Assembly: GCF_000712975.1 (NCBI RefSeq) | Contig: NZ_JHQL01000004.1 | Span: 248,001-312,000 of the forward strand | Direction: 5' to 3' | Source of the DNA: Vreelandella neptunia | GTDB taxonomy: Bacteria; Pseudomonadota; Gammaproteobacteria; Pseudomonadales; Halomonadaceae | Length of the DNA stretch: 64,000 bases | Part shown: piece after piece, positions 54,167 through 63,422 of the stretch | Layout of the letters: the number at the start of each line of letters is the position of its first letter | Position numbering within the stretch: position 1 is the first letter of the stretch | Program-made: the position numbers and the translations under genes | The notes under the pieces: generated by a model | Database searches by the model: none | Seen by the model: only the letters and a program-made list of their open reading frames with translations | What the model was told of the DNA's origin: nothing

Positions 54167-56125
54167 CTAAAACGCCACGTTGAGTCCTAACCATACACGG
54201 CGGCCATCGTCCACATAGCCGTACTCTTCATAAGTAATACGTTCATCAAACATATTATAAATACCGGCGTTTACCGTGGTGCTATCGTTGAGCTTGTAAC
54301 CCACTCCTGCATCAACAAAGGTGTAGGAAGGTGCCACCACAGAGCGGCTGGATGGGCCGGTAGTGGGCTGGCTCTCTTCACCACGATAACTGACTTTTGT
54401 CCATTGACTGAATCGCGAATTAACCTGCCAATCAAGCGTCGCTGAAACCTGATGACGCGGTAGCTTCGTTAAAGGCTCGCCTGCATATTGACCACTTTTT
54501 TGTTCAGAGTCAGTGAAGGTATAGCTGGCCGTTAGCGCTACTGCATCTGTCAGCGGCGCTGCCAGACTGGCTTCTACCCCTTGTGTAATCGCCTCATCCA
54601 CGTTGACGCGATAAGTAGGGTCGCTGCCAAAATCATTACGGCCATCGGTACAGATATCGATAGGACAAGCAATACGAGTAATTTTATCTTCAAAGTCATT
54701 GTGGAACAGCGTCAAACTGCCGTTTAAACCTGCCTCGTTGGCGTAGAGCAACGCAATCTCTTTGTTAAGCGACGTTTCAGGTTTAAGGTCTGGATTACCG
54801 TAAATATTACCACCGCGGCTGATCTGCCCCCAATCGGGGGTGATTTCACGCAGGTTTGGCGAACGATAACCGGTTGAAACGCCGCCTTTAAGCGTCCAAT
54901 CAGGCGTTATATTCCAAACGCTGTAAAGACGCGGACTAACGTGACTGCCATAGTTATCATCGTCATCAACGCGCAAACCGCCAGTCAATGCCCAAGTGTC
55001 CGTCAGCATCCATTCATCTTCTACAAACAGCGCCCGCTGGCTACTGTCGATTTCAGTCCGGTCAGATATCTTGTTGGTGGTGGTATCGCTCAGCGACTCC
55101 TCTTCGTAGCTCGCTCCAACAGTCACTAAGTGCGTGCCTAGTGGAATCACCGCGCTGGCTTTAGCGGTAGTGTTGGTAATTTCGATATCGCGGGATTTGT
55201 TGTCGCTACGCTCACGCTGCACAAAGGTTTCGCTGGTGCCCCAGTCAAAGCGGCCACTGTGGGTAACGGCAACGTGAGTGTTGGTGTATTCGCCGATACT
55301 GTCGGTGCAACCACCTTTGCAACCCTCAGCAGCGCCAGAGCGCCCTACCCGTGAGTAGCGATCCTGTTCGGTAATGCCAGCTTCAGCAGTGAAGTCGTGA
55401 TTATCGTTCGCCGCGAAGTTCAGCCGCGCGGTTAGACTTTGCAGGCTTTTTTCTTCGTAGCCGTTCAAAATATCATCTTCATCCCGCTCAGAGGCACGTC
55501 CGAAAAGCTGTAGGCCTAATCGCTCACCCACTAACGGCCCGCTGAGGTAGAAATTTGCTTGGCGGCTGTCTCCAGAAGCGCTGTTTTCTTGAAGCACGGT
55601 GTCGAGCTGCACATTGCCGTGCCATTCATCAGCCACCTTGCGGGTGATCACGTTGATTACCCCACCGATAGCATCTGAGCCGTAAAGTGTCGACATTGGC
55701 CCACGCACCACTTCAATACGCTCAATCGCTTGTAGCGGCGGAAGCCAGTCTTGTTCAAACCCAGCGCTACCGTTCGGGCGTGATTCCCGAGAATTTTGCG
55801 GACGTCCATCCACCAAAATCAAGGTGTACTGGGAGGGCATACCACGAAGTGAAATATCATTGCCACGGTCACCTGCGCCGCCACCGGTAACAACCACACC
55901 CGGCACGTCACGCAGAGCGTCGGTGATATTTTGATAGTGGCCACGCTCAAGCTCTTCCCGAGAAATAACGCTGATAGACGCAGGCGCACTGGTAATTTGC
56001 TGTTCAAAACCTGAAGCGGTCACCACAACATCATCTAGCCGAGGCGTTTCTTGAGCCCATAGGGCACTACAGGCCAACGAAGAGATGGCGCTGGACAATA
56101 ACGCGCGACGCAAACGAGTGGACAT
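54167..56125 (-). CDS. TonB-dependent siderophore receptor (CirA/FepA-like) 2
   Basis: 652 residues with a signal peptide (L-A-C-S-A-L-W-A), TonB-box region R-L-D-D-V-V-V-T-A, plug motifs R-G-M-P-S-Q-Y-T-L-I-L-V-D-G-R and I-E-V-V-R-G-P-M-S-T-L-Y-G-S-D-A, and a barrel ending V-A-F. It shares many plug motifs with receptor 1 but is shorter, like CirA. A Cys pair (G-C-K-G-G-C) lies in an outer loop. A Fur-box-like site is upstream and a LysR gene diverges from it, so it may respond both to iron and to that regulator. Confidence 0.9.
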   Translation of the reverse strand: MSTRLRRALLSSAISSLACSALWAQETPRLDDVVVTASGFEQQITSAPASISVISREELERGHYQNITDALRDVPGVVVTGGGAGDRGNDISLRGMPSQYTLILVDGRPQNSRESRPNGSAGFEQDWLPPLQAIERIEVVRGPMSTLYGSDAIGGVINVITRKVADEWHGNVQLDTVLQENSASGDSRQANFYLSGPLVGERLGLQLFGRASERDEDDILNGYEEKSLQSLTARLNFAANDNHDFTAEAGITEQDRYSRVGRSGAAEGCKGGCTDSIGEYTNTHVAVTHSGRFDWGTSETFVQRERSDNKSRDIEITNTTAKASAVIPLGTHLVTVGASYEEESLSDTTTNKISDRTEIDSSQRALFVEDEWMLTDTWALTGGLRVDDDDNYGSHVSPRLYSVWNITPDWTLKGGVSTGYRSPNLREITPDWGQISRGGNIYGNPDLKPETSLNKEIALLYANEAGLNGSLTLFHNDFEDKITRIACPIDICTDGRNDFGSDPTYRVNVDEAITQGVEASLAAPLTDAVALTASYTFTDSEQKSGQYAGEPLTKLPRHQVSATLDWQVNSRFSQWTKVSYRGEESQPTTGPSSRSVVAPSYTFVDAGVGYKLNDSTTVNAGIYNMFDERITYEEYGYVDDGRRVWLGLNVAF

Positions 56126-56162
56126 AATTGGGTTCCTTAATGTGAAAGAGCTCTTGCAGTCA

Positions 56163-56181
56163 AATGCGAATCGTTAGCATT
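56163..56181. promoter_or_regulatory. Fur box of receptor 2
   Basis: AATGCGAATCGTTAGCATT: a good inverted-repeat match to the Fur 19-mer (aatgc...gcatt), 38-56 bp upstream of the receptor 2 start. Confidence 0.6.
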
Positions 56182-56241
56182 ATTATTTTTGCATAATCTT
56201 TGCACAAATAGGTTGCACAGCACGTTCAACCAAGCGGAACA

Positions 56242-56263
56242 CAAATGCCAATTATTTGCATTA
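56242..56263. promoter_or_regulatory. Second inverted repeat near the LysR start
   Basis: aaatgccaattatttgcatt: arms aatgc and gcatt, similar in form to the Fur-like site at 56163. It lies about 40 bp upstream of the LysR gene and could be a second Fur site or the LysR binding site. Confidence 0.45.
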
Positions 56264-56303
56264 CCATCGTTAGATGTCACAATAGCGCTTCGATTGTTGC
56301 CTA

Positions 56304-57239
56304 ATGGCCCCGACCATGTACGATTTTGATGAACTTGCCGCCTTTGCCGATGTGATGACCACCGGTAGCCTAACGCGCAGCGCACAAAAACTAGGGCTTG
56401 CTAAATCGACGCTGAGCCGCCGTATTAGCCAGCTAGAAACACGATTGGGCCAGCCGCTGCTCAGGCGGCAAGCCAATCGGCTGATTCCTACTGAGGCAGG
56501 CTTGCTGTTTCATCACTACTGCACAGAACTGCTGGCATTGGCAGCCCACAGTCATGAAGCATTGGCAGAACTGCGCGAGGAAATCAGCGGAAAAGTAACC
56601 CTGGAAGTACATGGGGCGTTGGCACGAGGTTGGATGGCAGGCGTTGTGGATGCGTTTTTAACCCGCCACCCTAAAGTAGAATTAACCCTTCATACCCGCG
56701 AAACACCCCCAACTAAAATGCACAGTAACAGTGTGCACATATGGCTAGGGGCAGCACATGAATGCGGTCTTAATCAGGAGCGCTTGGGGCACTTGACCCG
56801 TGGCCTTTATGCCAACCCCAGCTATCTTGCCAACGCTGGTTACCCTCAGCACCCAAGCGAGCTAGAAGAACACGCGTGGATTGATTTACTCGATAGCGCT
56901 TCTAGCGGCCTACTGTTACACCGTACCCATCACGATGACTTTCTCTTTCATGCGCCCCGCTCGCGGCTGCGAGTCGATTTAACGGTGCTTCAAATTGATG
57001 CCATTGCTTATGGTCAAGGCATTGGGCTACTGCCCCATTGGATGGTCGAAAAACGCGAGCAGCATCATCCTGGCGATTTAGTCAGTTGTTTACCTGGCTG
57101 GGAACCCGCCCCACTACCGATCACCATGTTGTATGCTTACGGTCATCACTCACGGCGGGTTAATGCGCTGCTAACATTTTTACGTGAACAGGTTCCCGCT
57201 GCTTGGCAAACCCATCACTCCATAGTTAACGCCAATTAA
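56304..57239 (+). CDS. LysR-family transcriptional regulator
   Basis: 311 residues: N-terminal winged helix-turn-helix (F-D-E-L-A-A-F-A-D-V-M-T-T-G-S-L-T-R-S-A, then L-G-L-A-K-S-T-L-S-R-R-I-S-Q-L-E), followed by the two-lobed effector domain (V-T-L-E-V-H-G-A-L-A-R-G-W). It diverges from the TonB receptor 2 gene, the usual LysR target arrangement, and is followed by the AEC transporter on the same strand. The effector is unknown. A second ATG at 56316 is an alternative start. Confidence 0.88.
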   Translation: MAPTMYDFDELAAFADVMTTGSLTRSAQKLGLAKSTLSRRISQLETRLGQPLLRRQANRLIPTEAGLLFHHYCTELLALAAHSHEALAELREEISGKVTLEVHGALARGWMAGVVDAFLTRHPKVELTLHTRETPPTKMHSNSVHIWLGAAHECGLNQERLGHLTRGLYANPSYLANAGYPQHPSELEEHAWIDLLDSASSGLLLHRTHHDDFLFHAPRSRLRVDLTVLQIDAIAYGQGIGLLPHWMVEKREQHHPGDLVSCLPGWEPAPLPITMLYAYGHHSRRVNALLTFLREQVPAAWQTHHSIVNAN

Positions 57240-57256
57240 CCAATTCACCTTGCCAG

Positions 57257-57289
57257 TTAGCGGCCTAATTAACGACAATAAGCCGCTAA
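57257..57289. repeat. Inverted repeat between LysR and AEC genes
   Basis: Arms ttagcggc (57257-57264) and gccgctaa (57282-57289). A weak terminator or attenuator between the two genes. Confidence 0.4.
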
Positions 57290-57308
57290 TAATCGTCAAG
57301 GAATGGGA

Positions 57309-58184
57309 ATGCTCGCCGAACTTTTTGCCGTGATGGCGCCAGTACTCGCTGGCGCTGGACTGGGATATTTATGGGTCCGCTTAGGGCATCCCTACCCGGT
57401 CGATTTTATTACCCGCTTAGTATTTAACATTGGTACACCTGCGCTTGTGCTTGCCTCACTGTCTGGGGCTACTATCGATGCCAGTAGCTTTGGGCAAATG
57501 ATGCTTGCAACGGCCCTGGTGATTCTCTCTATGGGCGCGGCGAGTTTTGTGGTGGCCAAACTATTGCGCCGCAGTTGGCGTGTATTACTGGCACCAATGA
57601 TGTATCCCAACACCGGCAATATGGGGCTACCCGTTGTGCTGTATGCGTTTGGCAGCGCTGGATTTGCCTATGGCATTACGGTGATGGTGACGGTATCGCT
57701 GTTTCAGTTTACGTTAGGGGCGGTGCTCAATAGCAACGGAAATCCGATTAAGACGTTGCTTAAAACACCCACGGTGTATGCCATTTTAATTTCGATGGCA
57801 CTGCTGTTAACCGATACCTCATTGCCTGCTTGGTTAGACAATACAGTAGATCTGATGTCTGGATTTACAGTACCGCTCATGCTCATCACACTGGGTGTTT
57901 CACTCGCCAGTATTCAGGTAAAAAGCTTACGCTCGGGCCTTGGATTCAGCCTAGTGCGTATTCCTCTTGCCGCTGCAGCGGCATGGTTGATTGCTGGTTG
58001 GATTGGTCTTCCACCGTTGGCCCAAAGCATTTTGGTACTACAAATGTGTATGCCTGTGGCGGTATTTAACTACTTATTTGCCCAGCGTGCTCAGCGCGAA
58101 CCCGCCTATGTCGCCAGCTTGGTTTTCTGCTCTACGCTGCTTGCCCTGGTATATTTACCAATTTTGCTGGCTTTTTTGATGTAG
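57309..58184 (+). CDS. AEC-family transporter
   Basis: ATG 57309 has aagga 6 bases upstream; ATG 57303 is directly beside it and too close. The 291-residue protein has ten hydrophobic segments typical of the auxin-efflux-carrier family, including the half-repeat motifs N-I-G-T-P-A-L-V-L-A-S-L and M-Y-P-N-T-G-N-M-G-L-P. Bacterial members move small organic acids such as malate. Probably read from its own promoter or with the LysR gene 70 bp upstream. Confidence 0.85.
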   Translation: MLAELFAVMAPVLAGAGLGYLWVRLGHPYPVDFITRLVFNIGTPALVLASLSGATIDASSFGQMMLATALVILSMGAASFVVAKLLRRSWRVLLAPMMYPNTGNMGLPVVLYAFGSAGFAYGITVMVTVSLFQFTLGAVLNSNGNPIKTLLKTPTVYAILISMALLLTDTSLPAWLDNTVDLMSGFTVPLMLITLGVSLASIQVKSLRSGLGFSLVRIPLAAAAAWLIAGWIGLPPLAQSILVLQMCMPVAVFNYLFAQRAQREPAYVASLVFCSTLLALVYLPILLAFLM

Positions 58185-58301
58185 CGATTTGGCTATAACA
58201 TTCTGATATGTCAATAAAGGGAGGGAACCCCGTCCAGGTTAAGCAGTCACTGCTAGACTTGAACATGACCATCACCCGCTATCACCGCAGGAGTAACGCT
58301 A

Positions 58302-59486
58302 ATGCGCCAACCACAAACACAAGACCGCCAGGCAGCGTTAACGATTCTCTCTTACCGCTGGTGTCTGACCGCTATTAGTGGGCTAGTGCTGACAGGCACG
58401 CTTAGTAATGTCCAGGCAGACATGGTGTACGAGGCAATGGAAACCGAACAGGTAACTTTTTCGCTTGAACGCGTGGCAAAGGGGTTGAGCAGCCCTTGGG
58501 CAGTCGCTTTTTTGCCTGACGGTCGTTTTTTGGTCAGCGAACGCCGTGGACAGCTTACGCTGGTGGATCAAGACGGAAATCAACAGGCGCTTGACGGATT
58601 ACCCACGGTCAGCCACCAGGGACAAGGTGGGCTTCTCGATATTACTCTTCACCCGGCTTTTGGGGAGGGAGAACACGACTGGATTTATTTCACCTGGAGC
58701 AAACCCGACGTCAATAACAGCCGTTCAGCGCTATCACGGGTGAAGTGGCAGGGTGATTCATTGGGTGAGGTCGAACACCTTTTTGAACAGGACCGCGCCT
58801 CTTCCCCCGGACGCCATTACGGCTCTCGTTTGGCATGGCTAGCAGACGGTACGCTATTAATGAGCATTGGCGACCGCGGCGTTACCCCGGCCCGTGCCCA
58901 GGCAAGCGATGATCATGCAGGGTCAACACTGCGCTTAACAGATACAGGCGGCGTCCCTGACGATAATCCTTTTGTGGACGATGATAGTACCCAGGATGAG
59001 ATTTATTCCATGGGCAACCGCAACATTCAAGGCATGACGGTGCTTAGCAATGGTGAGCCCTGGGCGAGCGAACATGGCCCGCGCACAGGTGATGAACTTA
59101 ATCACATCGAAGCGGGCAGCAATTATGGCTGGCCGGAAGTTAGTTTAGGTAATGATTATCGGACTAATGAGCCGATCGGAGTCGAATCAATGCCTGGCAT
59201 GGTGGACCCGGTTTACCGCTTTGAGGGTCGCTTTGCACCTTCAGGCCTGACTGAAGTCACCAGCAACACGTTTGGAGACTGGCAGGGGCAGCTATTAGCC
59301 GGTGGTTTAGCCAGCGAGACCTTGTTACGCCTGCAACTGGAAAACGGCCGTGTTGTGGATGAAGAGGTCATTCTTGACGGCCAAATTGGCCGCATTCGCG
59401 ATGTGCGCCAGGGCCCTAACGACGCCATTTATTTGCTAACCGATGGTGATCAGGGCAGCCTTTATCGTTTAAAGGTGGTTAATTAA
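58302..59486 (+). CDS. PQQ-dependent soluble aldose dehydrogenase (YliI/Asd-like)
   Basis: 394 residues, ATG 58302 behind aggag. After a signal peptide (about residues 1-38) comes a six-bladed propeller: S-S-P-W-A-V-A-F-L-P-D-G-R-F, G-Q-G-G-L-L-D-I-T-L-H-P, S-I-G-D-R-G-V-T-P-A-R-A-Q, Y-S-M-G-N-R-N-I-Q-G, W-A-S-E-H-G-P-R-T-G-D-E-L-N. These are the conserved active-site and calcium-binding segments of the GdhB/YliI family. It oxidises sugars in the periplasm. No PQQ biosynthesis genes are in the window. Confidence 0.88.
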   Translation: MRQPQTQDRQAALTILSYRWCLTAISGLVLTGTLSNVQADMVYEAMETEQVTFSLERVAKGLSSPWAVAFLPDGRFLVSERRGQLTLVDQDGNQQALDGLPTVSHQGQGGLLDITLHPAFGEGEHDWIYFTWSKPDVNNSRSALSRVKWQGDSLGEVEHLFEQDRASSPGRHYGSRLAWLADGTLLMSIGDRGVTPARAQASDDHAGSTLRLTDTGGVPDDNPFVDDDSTQDEIYSMGNRNIQGMTVLSNGEPWASEHGPRTGDELNHIEAGSNYGWPEVSLGNDYRTNEPIGVESMPGMVDPVYRFEGRFAPSGLTEVTSNTFGDWQGQLLAGGLASETLLRLQLENGRVVDEEVILDGQIGRIRDVRQGPNDAIYLLTDGDQGSLYRLKVVN

Positions 59487-59584
59487 CCCACACTAACGTT
59501 ATCTGAAGCGCTACTCTTTATACTGCCTACATACACTGTTTATGCTGTTCACTGATGACCGGCTGTTATTCACACGGATGCATA

Positions 59585-61030
59585 ATGCGACTTCGTAATT
59601 TAATTATTTTGACGGTCATCGTGCCGCTCTTTGTCGTTTTAGTGGTATTTAGCCTGGTGGCCATCAAGTCGCTGGAAGATAATGTGCGTTCCAAGCTGCA
59701 GACTGAAGTTGAAATTATCACACGGGCACTGAGCACATCGCTGAGCTATGCCGTCGCTCGTGATAGCGACACGCCGTTAGAAGAAGCACTGCAATCCGCT
59801 TTTTCATTTCATCGTATCTATGGTGCTTATGTGTTCGACACCCAAGGCCGTGAAGTTTATGGGCTGGGCTTGGGCAAAGATCTGTTCACACCGAGTGAAA
59901 TTCAGCAGGTTATCGAACAAGATGACCTCTACAGCAATTACCGCCAGCAAGAAGGTTGGACGTACTACTCAGCATTGATTCCGCTACGGGCGCAAGACGG
60001 CACGGTGCAAGGCGTCCTGCAGGTAAACCGACTTAATACCGGCATTGAAAACTATACGGGCTTTATCAGCATTGTGGCGGTGTTGGTGTTTGTGATCGGA
60101 GCGGCCGGTATTGTATTTAGCATTTGGTGGGGCTTTCGGCACTATATTGAGCGGCCACTTAACCGCCTATTGCACGTGATGTTACTAGTAGAAGATGGCG
60201 ACCGTAGCCAGCGGGCTACGGTCGATGGCCCGACAGAGTATCGCCGCTTAGCATCAGGGTTGAACGGCATGCTGGATGCCATGGCAGATAAAGATCGCGA
60301 CATAGATGCTCGTCGGCAGCGCGAAATCGAACTTGAAAAGCGCTTGCGCAAATCTAAAAAGCTGGCCGAACTGGGTGTTTTGGCGGCTGGTGTGGCCCAT
60401 GAGATTGGCGCACCGTTAACCGTCATCAATGGCCAAGCTCAGCGTTTAGCCCGTCGGAATGTTATTGGCGACGACGAACGCGCACGCCTTAGTCGTATTC
60501 GTGGCGAAGTCGAACGCATTGTCCAAATTGTCCGCCAGTTAATGGAGCTGGGGCGACAACATAACGTAGAGAAAGGCACGCAAGCCCTCGATCAGCTTAT
60601 TCTGAGTGCAAGTGAACTCGTGGAAGAGGAGCTGGAGCCACGAAATATCCGTTTAGATATTGACCTTCCTTCCCCTCCCCCCCATTTATTAGTCAATGGT
60701 CAGCAAATTGTGCAAGTGCTCACCAATTTATTGCGTAACGCAGCGCAAGCGCCAAACGTAGGCCACGTACGTCTTAGTGCCAAACAATACGGGGAAGAGT
60801 TAACGCTGTGGGTAGAAGATGATGGGCCTGGCATTCCAGCATCACAACATCAACAAGTATTTGACCCTTTTTTTACAACTAAACCGGTGGGCCAAGGCAG
60901 TGGCTTAGGGCTCTCCATGGTGCATCGCATTATTAACGACCACGGCGGGACGATTGGCGTATTTAATAGCGGCCTTGGCGGCGCTGGATTTGAAATTACG
61001 CTCCCCCTTAGTGAAACCGCATCCGCTTGA
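59585..61030 (+). CDS. Sensor histidine kinase
   Basis: Start at ATG 59585 (M-R-L-R-N-L-I), since the frame from 59555 adds only ten polar residues. The 481-residue protein has a membrane segment at 5-30, a periplasmic sensor of about 140 residues, a second segment near 155-180, a HAMP-like linker, then H-box A-G-V-A-H-E-I-G-A-P-L with His272, N-box N-L-L-R-N-A-A-Q-A, D-D-G-P-G-I-P and G-S-G-L-G-L-S. It belongs to the NtrB/AtoS/ZraS group and phosphorylates the response regulator whose GTG start is 11 bp downstream. The signal is unknown. Confidence 0.9.
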   Translation: MRLRNLIILTVIVPLFVVLVVFSLVAIKSLEDNVRSKLQTEVEIITRALSTSLSYAVARDSDTPLEEALQSAFSFHRIYGAYVFDTQGREVYGLGLGKDLFTPSEIQQVIEQDDLYSNYRQQEGWTYYSALIPLRAQDGTVQGVLQVNRLNTGIENYTGFISIVAVLVFVIGAAGIVFSIWWGFRHYIERPLNRLLHVMLLVEDGDRSQRATVDGPTEYRRLASGLNGMLDAMADKDRDIDARRQREIELEKRLRKSKKLAELGVLAAGVAHEIGAPLTVINGQAQRLARRNVIGDDERARLSRIRGEVERIVQIVRQLMELGRQHNVEKGTQALDQLILSASELVEEELEPRNIRLDIDLPSPPPHLLVNGQQIVQVLTNLLRNAAQAPNVGHVRLSAKQYGEELTLWVEDDGPGIPASQHQQVFDPFFTTKPVGQGSGLGLSMVHRIINDHGGTIGVFNSGLGGAGFEITLPLSETASA

Positions 61031-61041
61031 GGAAAACGTTT

Positions 61042-62442
61042 GTGACCCATCAGGAACACCTTTTACCTTTATTGGTGGTGGAAGATGACGCCGCTATACG
61101 TGAGTTATTGGAAGAAGAACTTAACGACGCGGGCTACGATACGCTAGGCGTGCCCAGCGCAGAAGATGCCTTGGCGCTACTTAGCCATACCCCTGTTGCA
61201 ATGATGATTACGGATGTTCGTCTTCCTGGAATGACCGGCATTCAGTTACTTCAGCAGCTTCGCCAAAGTGGCAGCGAGCTGGGTATTATTGTCATCACTG
61301 CGTTTGGCACCATTGACCAAGCTGTCGAGGCGCTAAAACTGGGCGCCGATGATTTTCTAACCAAACCATTAGATCTAGATGCAATTCGCGAAGCGGTCTT
61401 TCGCGTCTTAGAGCGCCAGCGCTTATCGCTTTCCCACGATACTGAATTGAGCCACTTCCACGGCATTGTTGGCAAAAGCCCAAGCATGCAATCCCTGTTT
61501 CATGATGCTTCTCGGCTGGCTAAAAGCGATGCGCCTATTTTGATTCTGGGCGAAAGCGGTACCGGTAAAGAGCTATTGGCCCGTGCTATCCATCAAGAGA
61601 GCAAACGCCATGATGCACCTTTTGTGCCCGTGAACTGTGCCAGCATTCCTGCTGATCTAATGGAAAGCGAGTTTTTTGGCCATGTAAAAGGAGCGTTCAC
61701 TGGGGCCAACGAAGCGCGCAGAGGTCTGTTTCATAGTGCCAAGGGCGGCAGCCTTTTCTTGGATGAGATTGGCGAAATGCCCGTTAATCTTCAGGCTAAA
61801 TTGCTGCGCGCATTACAAGAAAAAACCGTGCGTCCGGTTGGCGGCGAGCGCGAAGAACCGGTTGATGTGCGTATTATTGCAGCGACTCACCGAAATCTTG
61901 AAAAAGAGATCGAGCAGGAAAACTTCCGAAGTGACTTGTTCTATCGACTTGAAACATTCTCGCTACGCATTCCTCCGCTGCGCGAACGGGGCACCGATAT
62001 AGAACATCTCGTTTTTGCATTAATTGACAAACATGCCGAAGCGCAAAATAAACAAATTGAACAAATTGAACCTGAAGCGCTGAACAGCCTGTTGAACTAC
62101 CCCTATCCTGGTAACGTGCGCGAGTTAGAAAATGCCATTATGCGTTCCGTAACCCTGAGCGAAGAGGGTGTATTGCAGCACAACGATTTGCCAGAACGGC
62201 TACGCGAGCAGGCCAGCCAACATAACGGCTCGGAAATAACGCCGACCCTTAGTGGCGAGGTGTTGCCCGGCACCCAGGTGCCAGCGCCTGCACCAGCGCG
62301 TTGGCCAAGCTTGGAAGAAGTAGAGAAGCGCTATATTCGCAAAGTGCTAGAAGCTACTGGCGGCAATAAGCGGCGTACTGCTGAAGTGCTGGGTATTGCT
62401 CGACGAACGCTCTATCGGCGTTTGGAAGATAACGAAGATTAA
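61042..62442 (+). CDS. NtrC-family sigma-54 response regulator
   Basis: GTG 61042 is chosen: gagg lies about 9 bases upstream and the receiver domain begins right after it. In 466 residues: receiver with Asp58 (I-T-D-V-R-L-P-G) and T-K-P-L-D; AAA+ domain with Walker A G-E-S-G-T-G-K-E and the G-A-F-T-G-A loop that contacts sigma-54; C-terminal Fis-type helix-turn-helix (G-N-K-R-R-T-A-E-V-L-G-I-A-R-R-T-L-Y-R-R). It activates sigma-54 promoters when phosphorylated by the upstream kinase. Target genes are not evident here. Confidence 0.92.
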   Translation: MTHQEHLLPLLVVEDDAAIRELLEEELNDAGYDTLGVPSAEDALALLSHTPVAMMITDVRLPGMTGIQLLQQLRQSGSELGIIVITAFGTIDQAVEALKLGADDFLTKPLDLDAIREAVFRVLERQRLSLSHDTELSHFHGIVGKSPSMQSLFHDASRLAKSDAPILILGESGTGKELLARAIHQESKRHDAPFVPVNCASIPADLMESEFFGHVKGAFTGANEARRGLFHSAKGGSLFLDEIGEMPVNLQAKLLRALQEKTVRPVGGEREEPVDVRIIAATHRNLEKEIEQENFRSDLFYRLETFSLRIPPLRERGTDIEHLVFALIDKHAEAQNKQIEQIEPEALNSLLNYPYPGNVRELENAIMRSVTLSEEGVLQHNDLPERLREQASQHNGSEITPTLSGEVLPGTQVPAPAPARWPSLEEVEKRYIRKVLEATGGNKRRTAEVLGIARRTLYRRLEDNED

Positions 62443-62454
62443 CGTAATAGGATA

Positions 62455-62483
62455 AACCGGTCACACACCAAAGTGACCGGTTC
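62455..62483. terminator. Bidirectional terminator hairpin
   Basis: Stem aaccggtcac/gtgaccggtt with loop acaccaaa, between the regulator gene and the convergent lipoprotein gene; ctttc follows on the plus side. Confidence 0.75.
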
Positions 62484-62504
62484 AGCTTTCTATAAGACGC
62501 CAGA

Positions 62505-62708
62505 TTATTCGGTAACGCCCTCTCCTGGCGTTTCTTCAGGCGTGGTTCCATCATTGGCCATCGGCCCCGTGCCCATCGGCTCTTCTATCTCTTGCTCTGC
62601 ATCGGCGTTAGGGGGTGAATCATTGCCACAACCGGATAGCACACCAGCAACCAGCAATACACTCAGCAGTAACGCTAATAATCGTACAGTAGGTTTCAGT
62701 GACATCAT
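62505..62708 (-). CDS. Small acidic lipoprotein
   Basis: Start at ATG 62708 with aaggag 6 bases upstream; a longer frame is not supported. The 67-residue protein has a lipoprotein signal ending L-L-V-A-G-V-L-S-G-C, so it is anchored by Cys, then about 38 acidic, Pro/Gly-rich residues with no fold visible. Very acidic surface lipoproteins are common in halophiles. It resembles the next gene (62973) in signal and composition, suggesting duplication. Function unknown. Confidence 0.65.
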   Translation of the reverse strand: MMSLKPTVRLLALLLSVLLVAGVLSGCGNDSPPNADAEQEIEEPMGTGPMANDGTTPEETPGEGVTE

Positions 62709-62868
62709 GTCGTTCTCCTTCCTTGATTGGTTAATTGCAAAGGCGCTTTTTACACCCACCGCCTCTTAACCTTAGTGGCTATTTGCTAGGACGCCAAAAA
62801 AGCATGGGTGGGAAGACCCGCTCTACAAACTCTGCAAAGCCAGTTGTTGGCGCTGGTATTGTTGCCAT

Positions 62869-62893
62869 AAAAAAACCCCCGCGGGCGCGGGGG
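62869..62893 (-). terminator. Rho-independent terminator on the minus strand
   Basis: Stem cccccgc/gcggggg with gggc loop; on the minus strand it is followed by a run of seven T (aaaaaaa at 62869-62875). It ends the lipoprotein gene 62973-63422. Confidence 0.9.
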
Positions 62894-62972
62894 AAAAGGA
62901 TGATAAATCGGGTGGAGCAGCCGCAGGGAACAGACAGCTGGGTCGATTTACCATCGTAGGGAGCGTTAACGA

Positions 62973-63422
62973 TTACTGACCGCTATTCATCTCGTCGTCA
63001 TTCTCATCCGTGTCATCTTCATCCGTAGTTGGCATTGGTTCAGTACCTTCACCAAAGCCTGGGTTCTCTTCAGGATCTTCTTCTCCAACATTTGCTTCTG
63101 TTTCTGGCATCGGTTCTTGTGAAGCCGCTGCATCATCGCTTAATCCAGGGTCTTCATTCATAGCGGAGTCTTCTGCCACGTCAGGATCATCGTTCATCAT
63201 AGGATCTGAGGTGGTATCCATGGCCGTATTGTCATCACCAGACGACACTTGATCCGTTGAAGAAGTGGCATCCTGCTCCATGGTTTCTGGCTGTTCTGCA
63301 GGCGGCATGTCGTCGTCACCATTGCCACAACCGGCGAGCGCAAGCGTGCTTACGGTGGCCGCTAACATGCATAGTGTAAGTACACGTGGGCGTTTAGTAA
63401 CTTGTTTAGCGTGCTTATCCAT
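62973..63422 (-). CDS. Acidic low-complexity lipoprotein
   Basis: ATG 63422 lies after ggaggt; the longer frame is unsupported. The 149-residue product has a lipobox (L-A-L-A-G-C) and then about 110 residues made mostly of Asp, Glu, Ser, Met, Pro and Thr with short repeats such as N-D-D-P, N-E-D-P, G-E-E-D-P. It is probably disordered and exposed in the periplasm or on the cell surface. Composition fits a salt-adapted organism. The smaller lipoprotein at 62505 has the same N-terminal design. No enzymatic motif. Confidence 0.7.
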   Translation of the reverse strand: MDKHAKQVTKRPRVLTLCMLAATVSTLALAGCGNGDDDMPPAEQPETMEQDATSSTDQVSSGDDNTAMDTTSDPMMNDDPDVAEDSAMNEDPGLSDDAAASQEPMPETEANVGEEDPEENPGFGEGTEPMPTTDEDDTDENDDEMNSGQ

